NCBI RefSeq assembly: GCF_039541875.1
Contig: NZ_BAABHB010000002.1
Coordinates: 806,001 to 870,000 of the forward strand
Source: Nibrella viscosa
GTDB taxonomy: Bacteria > Bacteroidota > Bacteroidia > Cytophagales > Spirosomataceae
Length of the DNA: 64,000 nt
Reading direction: 5' to 3'
The notes beneath the pieces are model-generated. The model made no database searches, had not been told where the DNA came from, and was given only the letters and a program-made list of their open reading frames with translations. Positions 53,916 to 62,587 of this stretch are shown one piece after another (position 1 is the stretch's first letter; the number at the start of each line of letters is the position of its first letter). A program made the position numbers and the translations under genes.

Positions 53916-56207
53916 CTATTGCCGGATAATCCGGATGGTTTGGCGCTGCGTTGGGGTTATCATCTGTAGCAGGTAAATACCCGATTGCCGGCCCAGACGC
54001 ACCTTCTGGTGCTCTACGTCTTTGGCGAGACCCACCGTAGTCTCGTTCATTGACTGGCCCTGGCTGTTGATGACCTGCAACTGCAGCGGCTGCCCGGCGG
54101 CCCCCCGTATCTCTACAATTACCTCATCTCCGGTTGCGGGGTTGCCCAATACCCGCGCTGTGAGTGGCTCCGGCTGTTCGGCACTCAGTCGGGCCGCCGA
54201 GCTGCAGAACGCTCCGAAGTCGAAGATGTATTGTACCTCAGAGGACGGATCTCCTACGTAGCGGGCCTTTAGGGTAATCGTCTGGTTTTTGGTCTGCTCC
54301 CGCCGGGCTTCGGGTCCAATGCGTTGATTCACATCGGTGGTGTATGGCGTTACACCCGCTGCCATGTATTCGACCTGCCGGTTAGGGTCACCGCCCGTCC
54401 GGCCAAACACAATCGCACCCGTGGCGCAGTTATAGCTTACTACCGTGGCGGCCAATTGAGCAGATGCCGGCGGTAGCGTCGGCCCTGTGTAGCTGTTGCC
54501 TTGAAAGCCCCGCCAGGGGTTCTGCTCATAAGGAAACACGGCTTTGAAGGTGGTATCGTTTTTGGTGACTCCGGCATTAAAGCTCAGTACATTGACCAAC
54601 TGCGGGGTAACCGGACTCGCCGTAACCGTCGGGATGTAATCGTCATACCAGAGACCGATGGCCGCCAGCACAACCCCAGACACCGCCTGAAACGCAATGG
54701 TCGTGACATCATCCTCCAGCCGTCGGCCGTTAGGAAAGCCGTCCATGTTGGGAATGAACTGCAGGTTTATGTTGGTGTACGCCGGATCGGTCAAACCCAG
54801 CACGGCCGCCTGCACCAGCCCCAGCGAACTGAACTTGGGATGGTTTCGCGGGGTAGCCGGCACGGCCATGTTCAGCCGCAGCATATCGCCCAGCGTCGGC
54901 AGAAAATTGTTGATGAACGGCTTGCCTTTAGCCAGCGGATTACCTCCCTTGCCGGTTGCCAGTTGGTAGGGCGGCAGGTTGGGTACGCCCGTGTAAAAGA
55001 TCGGCAGCAGATCAACAGCACGAGGGCTTTTGTTGTCGGGCAGCAGGATACTGCCAAACGCGGCCTCTGACAGGGCCGTGCCGTTGAGGGCCGCCGTGCC
55101 TTTCAGGGGAAACAGGCCGGGCTTGCCGTTGCGGAAGTCGAACGAACCCAGCGATTTGGTCTGGATGCGTAGCGCATTCAGCGAAGGAACCGCCTGGCCA
55201 AACTGGGAGTCGTCCATGTACAGGGCCAGCTCCGGGTTGGTAAAGTAAGGTGCAAACTGCAGGTCGCTGCCGTTGTAGGGCGTCAGGCCGTTCCATTTGT
55301 CTTTCATCCCAATAGGGATTACCGCTTCGTTGGTCAGCGGCATACCCAGCCGGGACACCTGCACCCAGCCGCCGGAGTAGCCTGTTTCGCCACTGCTGCT
55401 CAGGGTAGTAACCTGCCGGCGACTGGCCGATGCCCACACGCCGATGACGTAATCGGGGTCGAGCATATTGCCGGCCTGAGCTACCGTTTTTTTGTCTTTC
55501 TGCAGCGAAGCAACGGGAACCTCAATAACAATGGAGTGGCAGTTGAATTTAGCCACGGCATCGCGGCCACTGTTCGGGCGCACATTGCCCACGTCAAATA
55601 TGCCACCCAGGTCTACAAAGAACGGATCATCGACCGGGCCGCAGAAGATTTTCTCCCCCGTAGCCGCCGTCATGATCGACTTCTGCACGAGTTCTTCGTA
55701 GGAAGATGCACCTAAGCCGACCGTCTTGTTTTCAATGGAACGGGGTCCAATGTTAGGCGGGGGTACCATGCCGTTCTCCACAATGGTGGTGAACGTCTGG
55801 CCGCCATCCATACTCCGCTCGCAGGTGTACGTTGTTTTCAGGTTTTCCCGGCTGAGCCGGATGAGGAAAAAGGTGGTGGGGTCCTCATTCATCTTCCGGA
55901 AGGTAAACCGGTAGATAATGTCGTCGCCGGGTGTCGACGCGTTATTATCGACGTGAATTTCGTACCGGATATTCTCGCCGAACGAGTACCAGTTTGGGCC
56001 ACCGGCCGGGTGCTCAAACGGAATATAGTTGGCGATTAGGACAATGTTTTCCGGGTTAGTCGGGCTTTTAAAGGCATACAGATCGGTATTGTCGGCCAGC
56101 GGATCTTCGGAGATGAGCGGGGCTTCGCGGTGCGAGGAGGCAACAGACCATAAGGGCAGGAGGCAAATCATTGCCAGGAAGCCTGCCAGATACAAAAGCT
56201 TCTTCAT
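53916..56207 (-). CDS. DUF4331 protein with type IX secretion sorting domain (DUF4331-A)
   Basis: 763 aa with a signal peptide. The family hallmark SSHREAPLISEDPLADNTDLYAFKSP directly follows cleavage; other core motifs are IRYEIHVDNN, GDDIIYRFTF, FCGPVDDPFFVDLGG, HSIVIEVPV, YVIGVWASASR and NMDGFPNGRRLEDDVT. The last ~75 residues form a type A T9SS sorting domain (LQLQVINSQGQSMNETTVGL ... GIYLLQMITPTQRQTIRI), so it is exported through the outer membrane and attached or released. Residues 280-477 are encoded by a 592-bp stretch identical in the neighbouring paralogue. It lies 25 bp downstream of DUF4331-B. The function of DUF4331 is not known to me. Confidence 0.9.
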   Translation of the reverse strand: MKKLLYLAGFLAMICLLPLWSVASSHREAPLISEDPLADNTDLYAFKSPTNPENIVLIANYIPFEHPAGGPNWYSFGENIRYEIHVDNNASTPGDDIIYRFTFRKMNEDPTTFFLIRLSRENLKTTYTCERSMDGGQTFTTIVENGMVPPPNIGPRSIENKTVGLGASSYEELVQKSIMTAATGEKIFCGPVDDPFFVDLGGIFDVGNVRPNSGRDAVAKFNCHSIVIEVPVASLQKDKKTVAQAGNMLDPDYVIGVWASASRRQVTTLSSSGETGYSGGWVQVSRLGMPLTNEAVIPIGMKDKWNGLTPYNGSDLQFAPYFTNPELALYMDDSQFGQAVPSLNALRIQTKSLGSFDFRNGKPGLFPLKGTAALNGTALSEAAFGSILLPDNKSPRAVDLLPIFYTGVPNLPPYQLATGKGGNPLAKGKPFINNFLPTLGDMLRLNMAVPATPRNHPKFSSLGLVQAAVLGLTDPAYTNINLQFIPNMDGFPNGRRLEDDVTTIAFQAVSGVVLAAIGLWYDDYIPTVTASPVTPQLVNVLSFNAGVTKNDTTFKAVFPYEQNPWRGFQGNSYTGPTLPPASAQLAATVVSYNCATGAIVFGRTGGDPNRQVEYMAAGVTPYTTDVNQRIGPEARREQTKNQTITLKARYVGDPSSEVQYIFDFGAFCSSAARLSAEQPEPLTARVLGNPATGDEVIVEIRGAAGQPLQLQVINSQGQSMNETTVGLAKDVEHQKVRLGRQSGIYLLQMITPTQRQTIRIIRQ
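54776..55367. repeat. 592-bp identical block, copy in DUF4331-A
   Basis: Every base of this stretch matches 56529-57120 as far as I can compare by eye. Both lie in the same orientation, 1753 bp apart. A further 45 bp nearby (about 54716-54760 against 56463-56507) are also identical. Flanking gene parts are much less alike. Confidence 0.9.
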
Positions 56208-56232
56208 ATTTTAAACGGATACGCTGTTGGGG

Positions 56233-57984
56233 TTAGAACCGGGCTTTTTGTGGATAATCAAACCCTCTCCAGGGATTTTGCTCGTACGGAAACACCTTCT
56301 TAAACTCAGTGTCGTTTTGGGTGGGTCCGGCAGTAAAGCCCAGCACACTTTGCAAGCGGGGCGATACCGGCATGGTTGGCGTAGCGTCGTCGTAGAACAA
56401 CCCGATAGCCGCCAGCACAACACCCGATACCGCCTGCAGTTCAATCGTGGTGACATCGTCTTCCAGCCGTCGGCCGTTAGGAAAGCCGTCCATGTTGGGA
56501 ATGAACTTCAGGTTGGTTTTCGGATTGTTGTACGCCGGATCGGTCAAACCCAGCACGGCCGCCTGCACCAGCCCCAGCGAACTGAACTTGGGATGGTTTC
56601 GCGGGGTAGCCGGCACGGCCATGTTCAGCCGCAGCATATCGCCCAGCGTCGGCAGAAAATTGTTGATGAACGGCTTGCCTTTAGCCAGCGGATTACCTCC
56701 CTTGCCGGTTGCCAGTTGGTAGGGCGGCAGGTTGGGTACGCCCGTGTAAAAGATCGGCAGCAGATCAACAGCACGAGGGCTTTTGTTGTCGGGCAGCAGG
56801 ATACTGCCAAACGCGGCCTCTGACAGGGCCGTGCCGTTGAGGGCCGCCGTGCCTTTCAGGGGAAACAGGCCGGGCTTGCCGTTGCGGAAGTCGAACGAAC
56901 CCAGCGATTTGGTCTGGATGCGTAGCGCATTCAGCGAAGGAACCGCCTGGCCAAACTGGGAGTCGTCCATGTACAGGGCCAGCTCCGGGTTGGTAAAGTA
57001 AGGTGCAAACTGCAGGTCGCTGCCGTTGTAGGGCGTCAGGCCGTTCCATTTGTCTTTCATCCCAATAGGGATTACCGCTTCGTTGGTCAGCGGCATACCC
57101 AGCCGGGACACCTGCACCCACTCACCCGAGTAACCTACCTCACCGGTGTTATTCAGCGTTCTGACCATCTGGCGACTGGCCGATGCCCACACGCCGATGA
57201 CGTAATCGGAATCCAGAATGTCGCTGGCCTGGTCAACGCCCTTGCCGTCTTTCTGCAACAGGCTGACCGGAACTTTCAGGGCGATGGAGTGTACGTTGAA
57301 GCGGTTCAGACCATCTTTGGGCGGATTGGTCATATTACCGGCCGGCCGGAAGTTGCCCACATCGAATGCGCCCGCCAGATCGACAAAGAACGGGTCATCG
57401 ACCGGTCCGCAAAATACCTGTTCGCCGGTAGTGGCCGTGGCAATTGCCTGCTGCACAAGAGCCTCGTAGGTGGTGCCTAAGCCAACCGTATTGTTTTCGA
57501 TGGAGCGGGGTCCCACATTGGCCGGCGGCACCAGGCCATTCATCACAATGGTCGTAAACGTTTTGCCGCCGTCGAGGCTTTTTTCGCATTTATAGGTCGT
57601 TTTGCGGTTTTGCTTACCGAGCCGGATGTAGAAAAAGGTCGACGGGTCCTGGTCGGTTTTTGAAAACGTAAACCGGTAGGTAATGTCATCGCCAGTTGTG
57701 GTCGTCTTGTTTTTGATATGAATCTCATACCGAATGTTGGTGCCGAAGTCGTAGAAGTTGGGGGCACCCTCCGGGGATTCAAACGGAATGTAATTGGCGA
57801 TAATGGTAATGGTGTTCGGATCGTCGGGGCTTTTGAAGGCGTAGACATCCGTGTTATCGGCTAGCGGGTCCTGGGAGATCAGCGGGGCCTCACGGTGGCT
57901 GGAGGCATAACTGCCGATGGTCACCGTTAACAGGGCATACAAAAGAAAACTAACCCTTAGTCTTCCATAAGGAAATATACACAT
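56233..57984 (-). CDS. DUF4331 protein, paralogue without sorting domain (DUF4331-B)
   Basis: 583 aa from the ATG at 57984 (MCIFPYGRLRVSFLLYALL); a longer start at 58062 is followed by low-complexity residues. It has the same hallmark SSHREAPLISQDPLADNTDVYAFKSP and the same core as DUF4331-A. The N-terminal halves are clearly diverged, but residues 288-485 are identical to copy A down to the nucleotide. It ends at NPWRGFDYPQKARF, where copy A goes on to its sorting tail, so it is likely periplasmic or retained differently. It is the first gene of the pair. Confidence 0.88.
   Translation of the reverse strand: MCIFPYGRLRVSFLLYALLTVTIGSYASSHREAPLISQDPLADNTDVYAFKSPDDPNTITIIANYIPFESPEGAPNFYDFGTNIRYEIHIKNKTTTTGDDITYRFTFSKTDQDPSTFFYIRLGKQNRKTTYKCEKSLDGGKTFTTIVMNGLVPPANVGPRSIENNTVGLGTTYEALVQQAIATATTGEQVFCGPVDDPFFVDLAGAFDVGNFRPAGNMTNPPKDGLNRFNVHSIALKVPVSLLQKDGKGVDQASDILDSDYVIGVWASASRQMVRTLNNTGEVGYSGEWVQVSRLGMPLTNEAVIPIGMKDKWNGLTPYNGSDLQFAPYFTNPELALYMDDSQFGQAVPSLNALRIQTKSLGSFDFRNGKPGLFPLKGTAALNGTALSEAAFGSILLPDNKSPRAVDLLPIFYTGVPNLPPYQLATGKGGNPLAKGKPFINNFLPTLGDMLRLNMAVPATPRNHPKFSSLGLVQAAVLGLTDPAYNNPKTNLKFIPNMDGFPNGRRLEDDVTTIELQAVSGVVLAAIGLFYDDATPTMPVSPRLQSVLGFTAGPTQNDTEFKKVFPYEQNPWRGFDYPQKARF
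56529..57120. repeat. 592-bp identical block, copy in DUF4331-B
   Basis: The partner of 54776-55367. At 57121 the copies differ at once (ctcacccgag against gccgccggag), and at 56528 they differ as well, giving sharp edges typical of a gene-conversion tract. Confidence 0.9.
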
Positions 57985-58248
57985 ATGCGGTGTTTTTTGA
58001 AAGTGGAAAAAGAAAAATGATGGATGTGGACGCACGGGGGCGCTAGTTGCGTTGGGAGGCAACCTGTAAGGCGGACAGCAGAAAAGCGATAGGAAAAAGT
58101 AGAATTGTTTTAGCGCATAGGCATTCGGAATTGTTCGGAATGACCATACATACTGCTAAAAGAAAGAATCAGATTGCCGGCGGGACGAAAACTTATTGAT
58201 ATATCAGTAAAACACAACTACACTACCTGCTTACAATAAACAGAACAT

Positions 58249-59040
58249 CTACTGCTCGTTCAGGCTCCAGTTATAATCCAGGTACGAGATTGGGGTATTG
58301 TTTGTAATCTTAACGGCTGAATAGCGGTTCACCCACGTCACTACCGATTGGCCGTTCTCCTGCCAGTCGCCTTTGTACCAGTCGAAGTATTTGGACAGCG
58401 CGGCCTGGTCTGCGCTGATTTTATTCTTCGCCGGATTGTTCAGGAAATGGTGTCCCTGGTCATCAAGCTGCTGGTTTAGCTTGTCGCTCGTATAAGCTTC
58501 ATTTCGCAGGCGCGGGCAGGACATGGCGGCACATACCAGCGCGAAATGGATGCGCGGATCATTAAACTGCTTACGCAGGATACCGTGCTCAATGTTGTCG
58601 AGGCTCATTTTGGTGCCCCCGATGGTAAAGAATTTTTTGGTCCACGGGGTATACACAAACGGAATCTGAATTGGTGGTCCAATGTCTTTGATGCTCTCTA
58701 CCGGGTAGTGGTCCAGAATCAGCTTAACGGTAAAGGCATTGTAGGCATTGATCCAATAAGCCATTTGCTCCGATTGGCTCCATTGGTCGGAGGGTGGATT
58801 CTGGCTTAACAGATTCAGATAGTCATTAAACGGTTTCTCGGCTGCTTTGAGCCCCATATAATCCACTAAGCCGCGCTCGTTGACGTGCTTCTGAAGAAGC
58901 TGGTCAAATGCAAAATGGTTGACGGGGTTACCGGAGCCGGCTTTATAAGTGGGAGGCTGCTGCGTACAGGCTGCTGTTACCAAGGCGGTTATGAGCAGAA
59001 GCAGGTACCGGGCTATGGGAACAGAATGGCTGAAATGCAT
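58249..59040 (-). CDS. DUF547 lipoprotein
   Basis: 263 aa. Lipobox VTAAC places the lipid anchor near Cys25. The DUF547 core is clear: QMAYWINAYNAFTVKLILDHYPVESI, FFTIGGTKMSLDNIEHGILRKQF, and RIHFALVCAAMSCPRLRNEAYTSDKLNQQLDDQGHHFLN, with the conserved Cys-Pro and Asn-His pair. The fold looks papain-related in its arrangement, but I know no proven activity. It heads the minus-strand block with the DUF4331 genes, separated by 264 bp of AT-richer DNA in which I see no clear promoter. Confidence 0.88.
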   Translation of the reverse strand: MHFSHSVPIARYLLLLITALVTAACTQQPPTYKAGSGNPVNHFAFDQLLQKHVNERGLVDYMGLKAAEKPFNDYLNLLSQNPPSDQWSQSEQMAYWINAYNAFTVKLILDHYPVESIKDIGPPIQIPFVYTPWTKKFFTIGGTKMSLDNIEHGILRKQFNDPRIHFALVCAAMSCPRLRNEAYTSDKLNQQLDDQGHHFLNNPAKNKISADQAALSKYFDWYKGDWQENGQSVVTWVNRYSAVKITNNTPISYLDYNWSLNEQ

Positions 59041-59227
59041 GCGTATCTGGTAGAGCTGTTTTACAGCAATACGTCTGTTCCGGTAAAATGGTTCTGGCCC
59101 TTTCCGTTCCTCAATCCCGGCATCCTTTCATTTGTGCTTTTTTCTGCTTATCCTTACAAGGCTTGGACCACACCGCTTTTTCCACCAATTTTCCGCTATC
59201 AATCACCCTTTTAACACCTACCGAACC

Positions 59228-60145
59228 ATGTTTTACGTATTCTTAACCATTACGATCCTGGCACTGCTTTTTGTCTTTATGACTGTCAAGGTGGTGCCGC
59301 AGCAGACAGCCTACGTGGTCGAGCGGCTGGGAAAATTCTATGCCGTATTGCAGCCCGGTATTAACTTTATCATTCCGTTCTTCGACCGGGTAGCCTACCG
59401 GCACAGCCTGAAAGAAGCCGCTCTTGATATTCCGGAACAAATCTGTATCACCCGCGATAACGTGCAGGTTCGCGTCGATGGTGTTATCTTTATCCAGGTT
59501 GTCGACCCGCAGAAAGCGTCATACGGGATTGCCGATTACCGCTTTGCCGTGAGTCAGTTGTCGCAGACGACGATGCGGAGCGAGATTGGTAAAATCGAAC
59601 TCGACAAGACCTTTGAGGAGCGGATGACCATCAACCGGGCGGTGGTGCAGTCTATAGACGAAGCGGCTATCAGCTGGGGTGTCAAGGTGCTGCGCTACGA
59701 AATCAAGAACATTACACCCCCGCAGACGGTACTAAATGCGATGGAGAAGCAGATGCAGGCCGAGCGCGAAAAGCGGGCCGTGATTCTACAATCGGAAGGC
59801 GAGAAGCAGTCGGCCATCAACCTGGCCGAAGGGCAGAAGCAGAAGGTCGTGCTGGAGTCGGAGGGTATCCGGCTGCGGCAGATCAACGAAGCGGCCGGTG
59901 AGGCCGAGGCCATTATAACCGTAGCCGACGCTACGGCCGAAAGTATCCGGAAGGTGGCGGAAGCCATTCAGCAGCGGGGCGGCATGGATGCCGTGCAGCT
60001 TCGGGTAGCCGAACAACTGGTCGATCAGTTCGGCAAACTGGCCAGAACGAACAACACGCTGATACTGCCGGCTAATTTCGGCGATATGGCGTCTATTATT
60101 TCATCGGCAATGACGGTGGTAAAACACCAGGAACAAGTAAAATAA
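59228..60145 (+). CDS. SPFH/band-7 membrane protein (stomatin/QmcA-like)
   Basis: 305 aa from the ATG at 59228; an earlier in-frame ATG at 59132 adds 32 non-conserved residues. One N-terminal membrane helix (FLTITILALLFVFMTV) precedes the band-7 domain: VPQQTAYVVERLGKFYAVLQPGINFIIPFFDRVAYRHSLKEAALDIPEQICITRDNVQVRVDGVIFIQV, then REEIG-like MRSEIGKIELDKTFEERMTINR and the coiled coil AEREKRAVILQSEGEKQSAINLAEGQKQK. Stomatins form large membrane cages and control quality of nearby proteins. The next gene (NfeD-like, 4 bp away) is the usual partner. Confidence 0.95.
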   Translation: MFYVFLTITILALLFVFMTVKVVPQQTAYVVERLGKFYAVLQPGINFIIPFFDRVAYRHSLKEAALDIPEQICITRDNVQVRVDGVIFIQVVDPQKASYGIADYRFAVSQLSQTTMRSEIGKIELDKTFEERMTINRAVVQSIDEAAISWGVKVLRYEIKNITPPQTVLNAMEKQMQAEREKRAVILQSEGEKQSAINLAEGQKQKVVLESEGIRLRQINEAAGEAEAIITVADATAESIRKVAEAIQQRGGMDAVQLRVAEQLVDQFGKLARTNNTLILPANFGDMASIISSAMTVVKHQEQVK

Positions 60146-60149
60146 CGCT

Positions 60150-60593
60150 ATGGACTTTTTCAGCTTACCGGAGTTCTGGGCCATTGCCGGCCTGGCCTTC
60201 CTGATTATCGAATTGCTGACGGTCTCCTTTTTTTTCGCCTTCCTGGGCGTAGGAGCCCTGGTAACTTCACTCACGGCATACCTGGGTGTGACGCCGGAAA
60301 TAAACAGCCAGTTGCTCTGCTTCTCCGTTGTTTCAATTGTGACGCTGGCAGCTTTCCGCCGGTCGGTCAAGCGCTGGCTTGGTGGCCGGCAAAAGGCACC
60401 GGGTTATGTAGAGTACATTGGCGACCGGGCTAAAGTAACGCTCACGATCCCGGCCAACGGCGAAGGGCGGATTTTCTACCGGGGGGCCGAGTGGATTGCC
60501 CGTTCGGGTACGGGTCAGACCATTGCCGAAGGGGCGTCGGTGGTGATCCGTAAGCTCGACGGCATCCGGCTGATTGTTGAAACGGACTCCTGA
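60150..60593 (+). CDS. NfeD-family membrane protein
   Basis: 147 aa. Three N-terminal helices (FWAIAGLAFLIIELLTVSFFFAFLGVGALV ... LLCFSVVSIVTLAAF) are followed by an OB-fold (EYIGDRAKVTLTIPANGEGRIFYRGAEWIARSGTGQTIAEGASVVIRKLDGIRLIVE). This is the short NfeD1b type, the standard operon partner of stomatin-like proteins, without the protease part. The spacing of 4 bp indicates a tight operon. Confidence 0.93.
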   Translation: MDFFSLPEFWAIAGLAFLIIELLTVSFFFAFLGVGALVTSLTAYLGVTPEINSQLLCFSVVSIVTLAAFRRSVKRWLGGRQKAPGYVEYIGDRAKVTLTIPANGEGRIFYRGAEWIARSGTGQTIAEGASVVIRKLDGIRLIVETDS

Positions 60594-60697
60594 TAGCGCG
60601 TCCTGCCTGATACTAGTAGCCAGGCAGGACGCTGCTTTGGGTATATCGTACCCGTTTTGCCAATACATTAGCAGACTATCTGACCCTGACCAATTAC

Positions 60698-61087
60698 ATG
60701 TCTTTACGCAAAAAGAAGTTCGGAAACAACTGGCACACGCCCTGGCTGGTTTTATCATTGTCGCCAAAGGGGTTGACAAAATAGGATCATCACCACCTGA
60801 CAATAGGTATTGTCCTGACACTGATTGGTGGGGGCGTCTTTCTGATCACAATTTTTCATCACCGGCTCGCCCGGCATTTCCGGAGCTTCGACGCCTTTGT
60901 TTTCTTCGCTGAATTTGTTGTGCTGATGATTGTGAGCGGCCTGTACGTTGCCGATGGTAAAAAAGCGCTGCCGGTGGCGTACGCCCTGGCAGCGCTAGGG
61001 TATCTGGTAGCGGCTGTTCTGCATTACCGGCGTGCTGGTCAACAACCATATTGCATTGAATCAGTACAGCGGTTTGTTTCGATTTAG
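60698..61087 (+). pseudogene. small membrane-protein gene with two apparent compensating frameshifts
   Basis: An ATG at 60698 and 100 open codons from 60785 to the TAG at 61085 are in one frame; the middle (60709-60783) is protein-like only in another frame. Read with one A added in the A-run near 60710-60714 and one G removed near 60784, the product is about 127 aa: MSLRKKEVRKQLAH, ALAGFIIVAKGVDKI, DHHHLTIGIVLTLIGGG, then two further hydrophobic helices (DAFVFFAEFVVLMIVSGLYVADG and PVAYALAALGYLVAAVLHY). As printed, frame one meets a stop at 60782. It overlaps the end of the convergent AraC-type regulator by 4 bp. It may be a pseudogene or carry two sequencing errors. Confidence 0.6.
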
Positions 61088-61839
61088 GGCAGATCGGCTC
61101 TAACCTGATGATGCTGCCGGAACCGGAGCGGAGACAGACCGTTGGCTTCTTTAAAACTGTACGAGAAGTAAGAAAGGCTGGAAAAGCCGCATTTATCGGC
61201 AATTTGCTGAAGCGTATAATCGGTTTGGATCAGGAAAGAGGTTGCTTTCCGGAGCCGGTAGTCTTTCACAATATCAATATAACTTCGCCCCAGGTATTTC
61301 TTAATGGTTCGTTGTAGGGCCGAGAGGCTCATGTTCATCTCCCCGGCCATTTTTTCGACCGTTAGGGAAGGATCGCTCAGGTGAAGCTCCAGTCGTTCGC
61401 TAAATAGTTTTACAAATTGAATCTCCGGCTTTTCGCCAGTGGCCTGCTCCAGTTCCTGTAGGAGAAACTCTGTCTGGTGACTAGTTATGTTTTTCACCTT
61501 CAGCGATAGTTCCCGAAAGAGAAACGGCTTGGAGAGATAGTCGATGGCCCCTTCCTCCAACCCCTGAATCTTATCCTGCTGGGCAACTTTAGCGGTAAGA
61601 AAAATTACCGGTATGGTGCGGTAGTTAACGTGTCGTTTAATGGCGCGAATAAAGGCAATACCATCCATCTGGGGCATCATAATATCGCACAATATCAGGT
61701 GTGGCGAAAAGAAGGGGAGGACCTCAAACGCCCGTAGTCCATCGGGTGCGGTTCTCACCTGGTGGTTGTCCAGTTGAAGCTGCTCACAAATATTTTCTCT
61801 TAATTGTTTGTCATCCTCAACCACCAGAATTTTTGCCAT
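61084..61839 (-). CDS. response regulator with AraC-type DNA-binding domain
   Basis: 251 aa. The receiver (1-125) has EDD near the start, phospho-acceptor Asp52 in LILCDIMMPQMDG, Thr in IFLTAK and Lys in LSKPF. An AraC-type HTH pair occupies about 150-245 (LTVEKMAGEMNMSLSALQRTIKKYLGRSYIDIVKDYRLRKA ... TLQQIADKCGFSSLSYFSYSFKEANGLSPLRFR). It resembles the detached C-terminal half of hybrid two-component systems. It is in a signalling cluster with a lone receiver and a GAF/PAS sensor; no kinase is adjacent on the same strand. Confidence 0.93.
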   Translation of the reverse strand: MAKILVVEDDKQLRENICEQLQLDNHQVRTAPDGLRAFEVLPFFSPHLILCDIMMPQMDGIAFIRAIKRHVNYRTIPVIFLTAKVAQQDKIQGLEEGAIDYLSKPFLFRELSLKVKNITSHQTEFLLQELEQATGEKPEIQFVKLFSERLELHLSDPSLTVEKMAGEMNMSLSALQRTIKKYLGRSYIDIVKDYRLRKATSFLIQTDYTLQQIADKCGFSSLSYFSYSFKEANGLSPLRFRQHHQVRADLP

Positions 61840-61973
61840 ATATGCTGAACTAACCGATTGTCTTATAGGTATTTACTGTACCTGACCGTAAAAGCGGTAG
61901 CTTAAGCAAGTCGGTCAGGCAGAAATGATGATTTAAAGATATAAATTTTAGCCGAGAAATAACGTATACGCCT

Positions 61974-62004
61974 AAAAGGTAATGAATTTTGTTGCTTTTA
62001 ACAA
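61974..62004 (-). promoter_or_regulatory. predicted promoter of the AraC-type regulator
   Basis: On the minus strand TTG (complement of 62002-62004), a 20-nt spacer and TACCTTTT (complement of 61974-61981) match the consensus in all but the last base. The resulting leader of about 130 nt contains an inverted repeat CCTGACCG/CGGTCAGG (61881-61888 and 61912-61919). Confidence 0.5.
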
Positions 62005-62037
62005 ACTTTAGCTTTCTATAGCCGGCCAGTTGAATAC

Positions 62038-62099
62038 AAAAAATCCTATAGAGACCGGCCGCAGGCTGAGTAGATTTCCTGCTGCCGGCCTCTATAGGA
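62038..62099 (-). terminator. long hairpin terminator downstream of the lone receiver gene
   Basis: Positions 62044-62065 pair with 62078-62099 in 20 of 22 positions around a 12-nt loop. On the minus strand the hairpin is followed directly by six T (complement of 62038-62043). It ends transcription from the 62905-62126 genes before the next promoter. Confidence 0.85.
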
Positions 62100-62125
62100 A
62101 ACAAATAAGTAAGTGGATGTTCTGC

Positions 62126-62575
62126 TCAGGCTGCCCAGTCGCTTTTCCGACTATTCAGGTAATGAGCCGAAGACAAGCTTTTGTTGGTTCGGTAAAGCCG
62201 GCTGAATGTTTTTACCAAGGAGGGCCAGCCGGCAGATTTTACAAAATAAAGATCGGCTCCGTTCCGCTCAAGGTATTGCACAATAGACGAACTCTGGTAC
62301 AGACTATAAACCAGAACGGGTATCTGAGTGGTAGAACTGTGGGTCTTTAGCAGACGTAGGATGTCTATGGCCGGTTGATACCCCATGTCCAGATCGAGCA
62401 GCACATGACTGTATGCCGCCGTTGTATTGTGCTGGTTCAGGTAATCCGCTACATAGCTGTCAAACATGGTTACCAGACTATGCACGGCTATCTGTCGGCT
62501 GGCAAAGCTTCTCTTAATTTGGGCGATTTCCTGTGGGCGATTGGTTATGACCAGAACTGACGTAGAAATTTCCAT
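62126..62575 (-). CDS. single-domain response regulator (CheY-like receiver)
   Basis: 149 aa, one degenerate receiver domain: phospho-acceptor Asp in SHVLLDLDMGYQPA, the Thr/Ser position in VLVYSLYQSSS and the conserved Lys in LYFVKSAGW. The N-terminal acidic pair is not obvious (VLVITNRPQEI), so phosphorylation chemistry may be weak or lost. No output domain is present. It lies 12 bp after the small helical protein, in one operon, and ends in a strong terminator. Relays to the nearby sensor or regulator are inference. Confidence 0.78.
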   Translation of the reverse strand: MEISTSVLVITNRPQEIAQIKRSFASRQIAVHSLVTMFDSYVADYLNQHNTTAAYSHVLLDLDMGYQPAIDILRLLKTHSSTTQIPVLVYSLYQSSSIVQYLERNGADLYFVKSAGWPSLVKTFSRLYRTNKSLSSAHYLNSRKSDWAA

Positions 62576-62587
62576 GGGTAGCTTGCT

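Noticed and set aside
54500..56823. Duplicate plus-strand ORFs of about 190-200 residues
   Set aside because: They are the complement of the duplicated DUF4331 segment and are identical only because that segment is.
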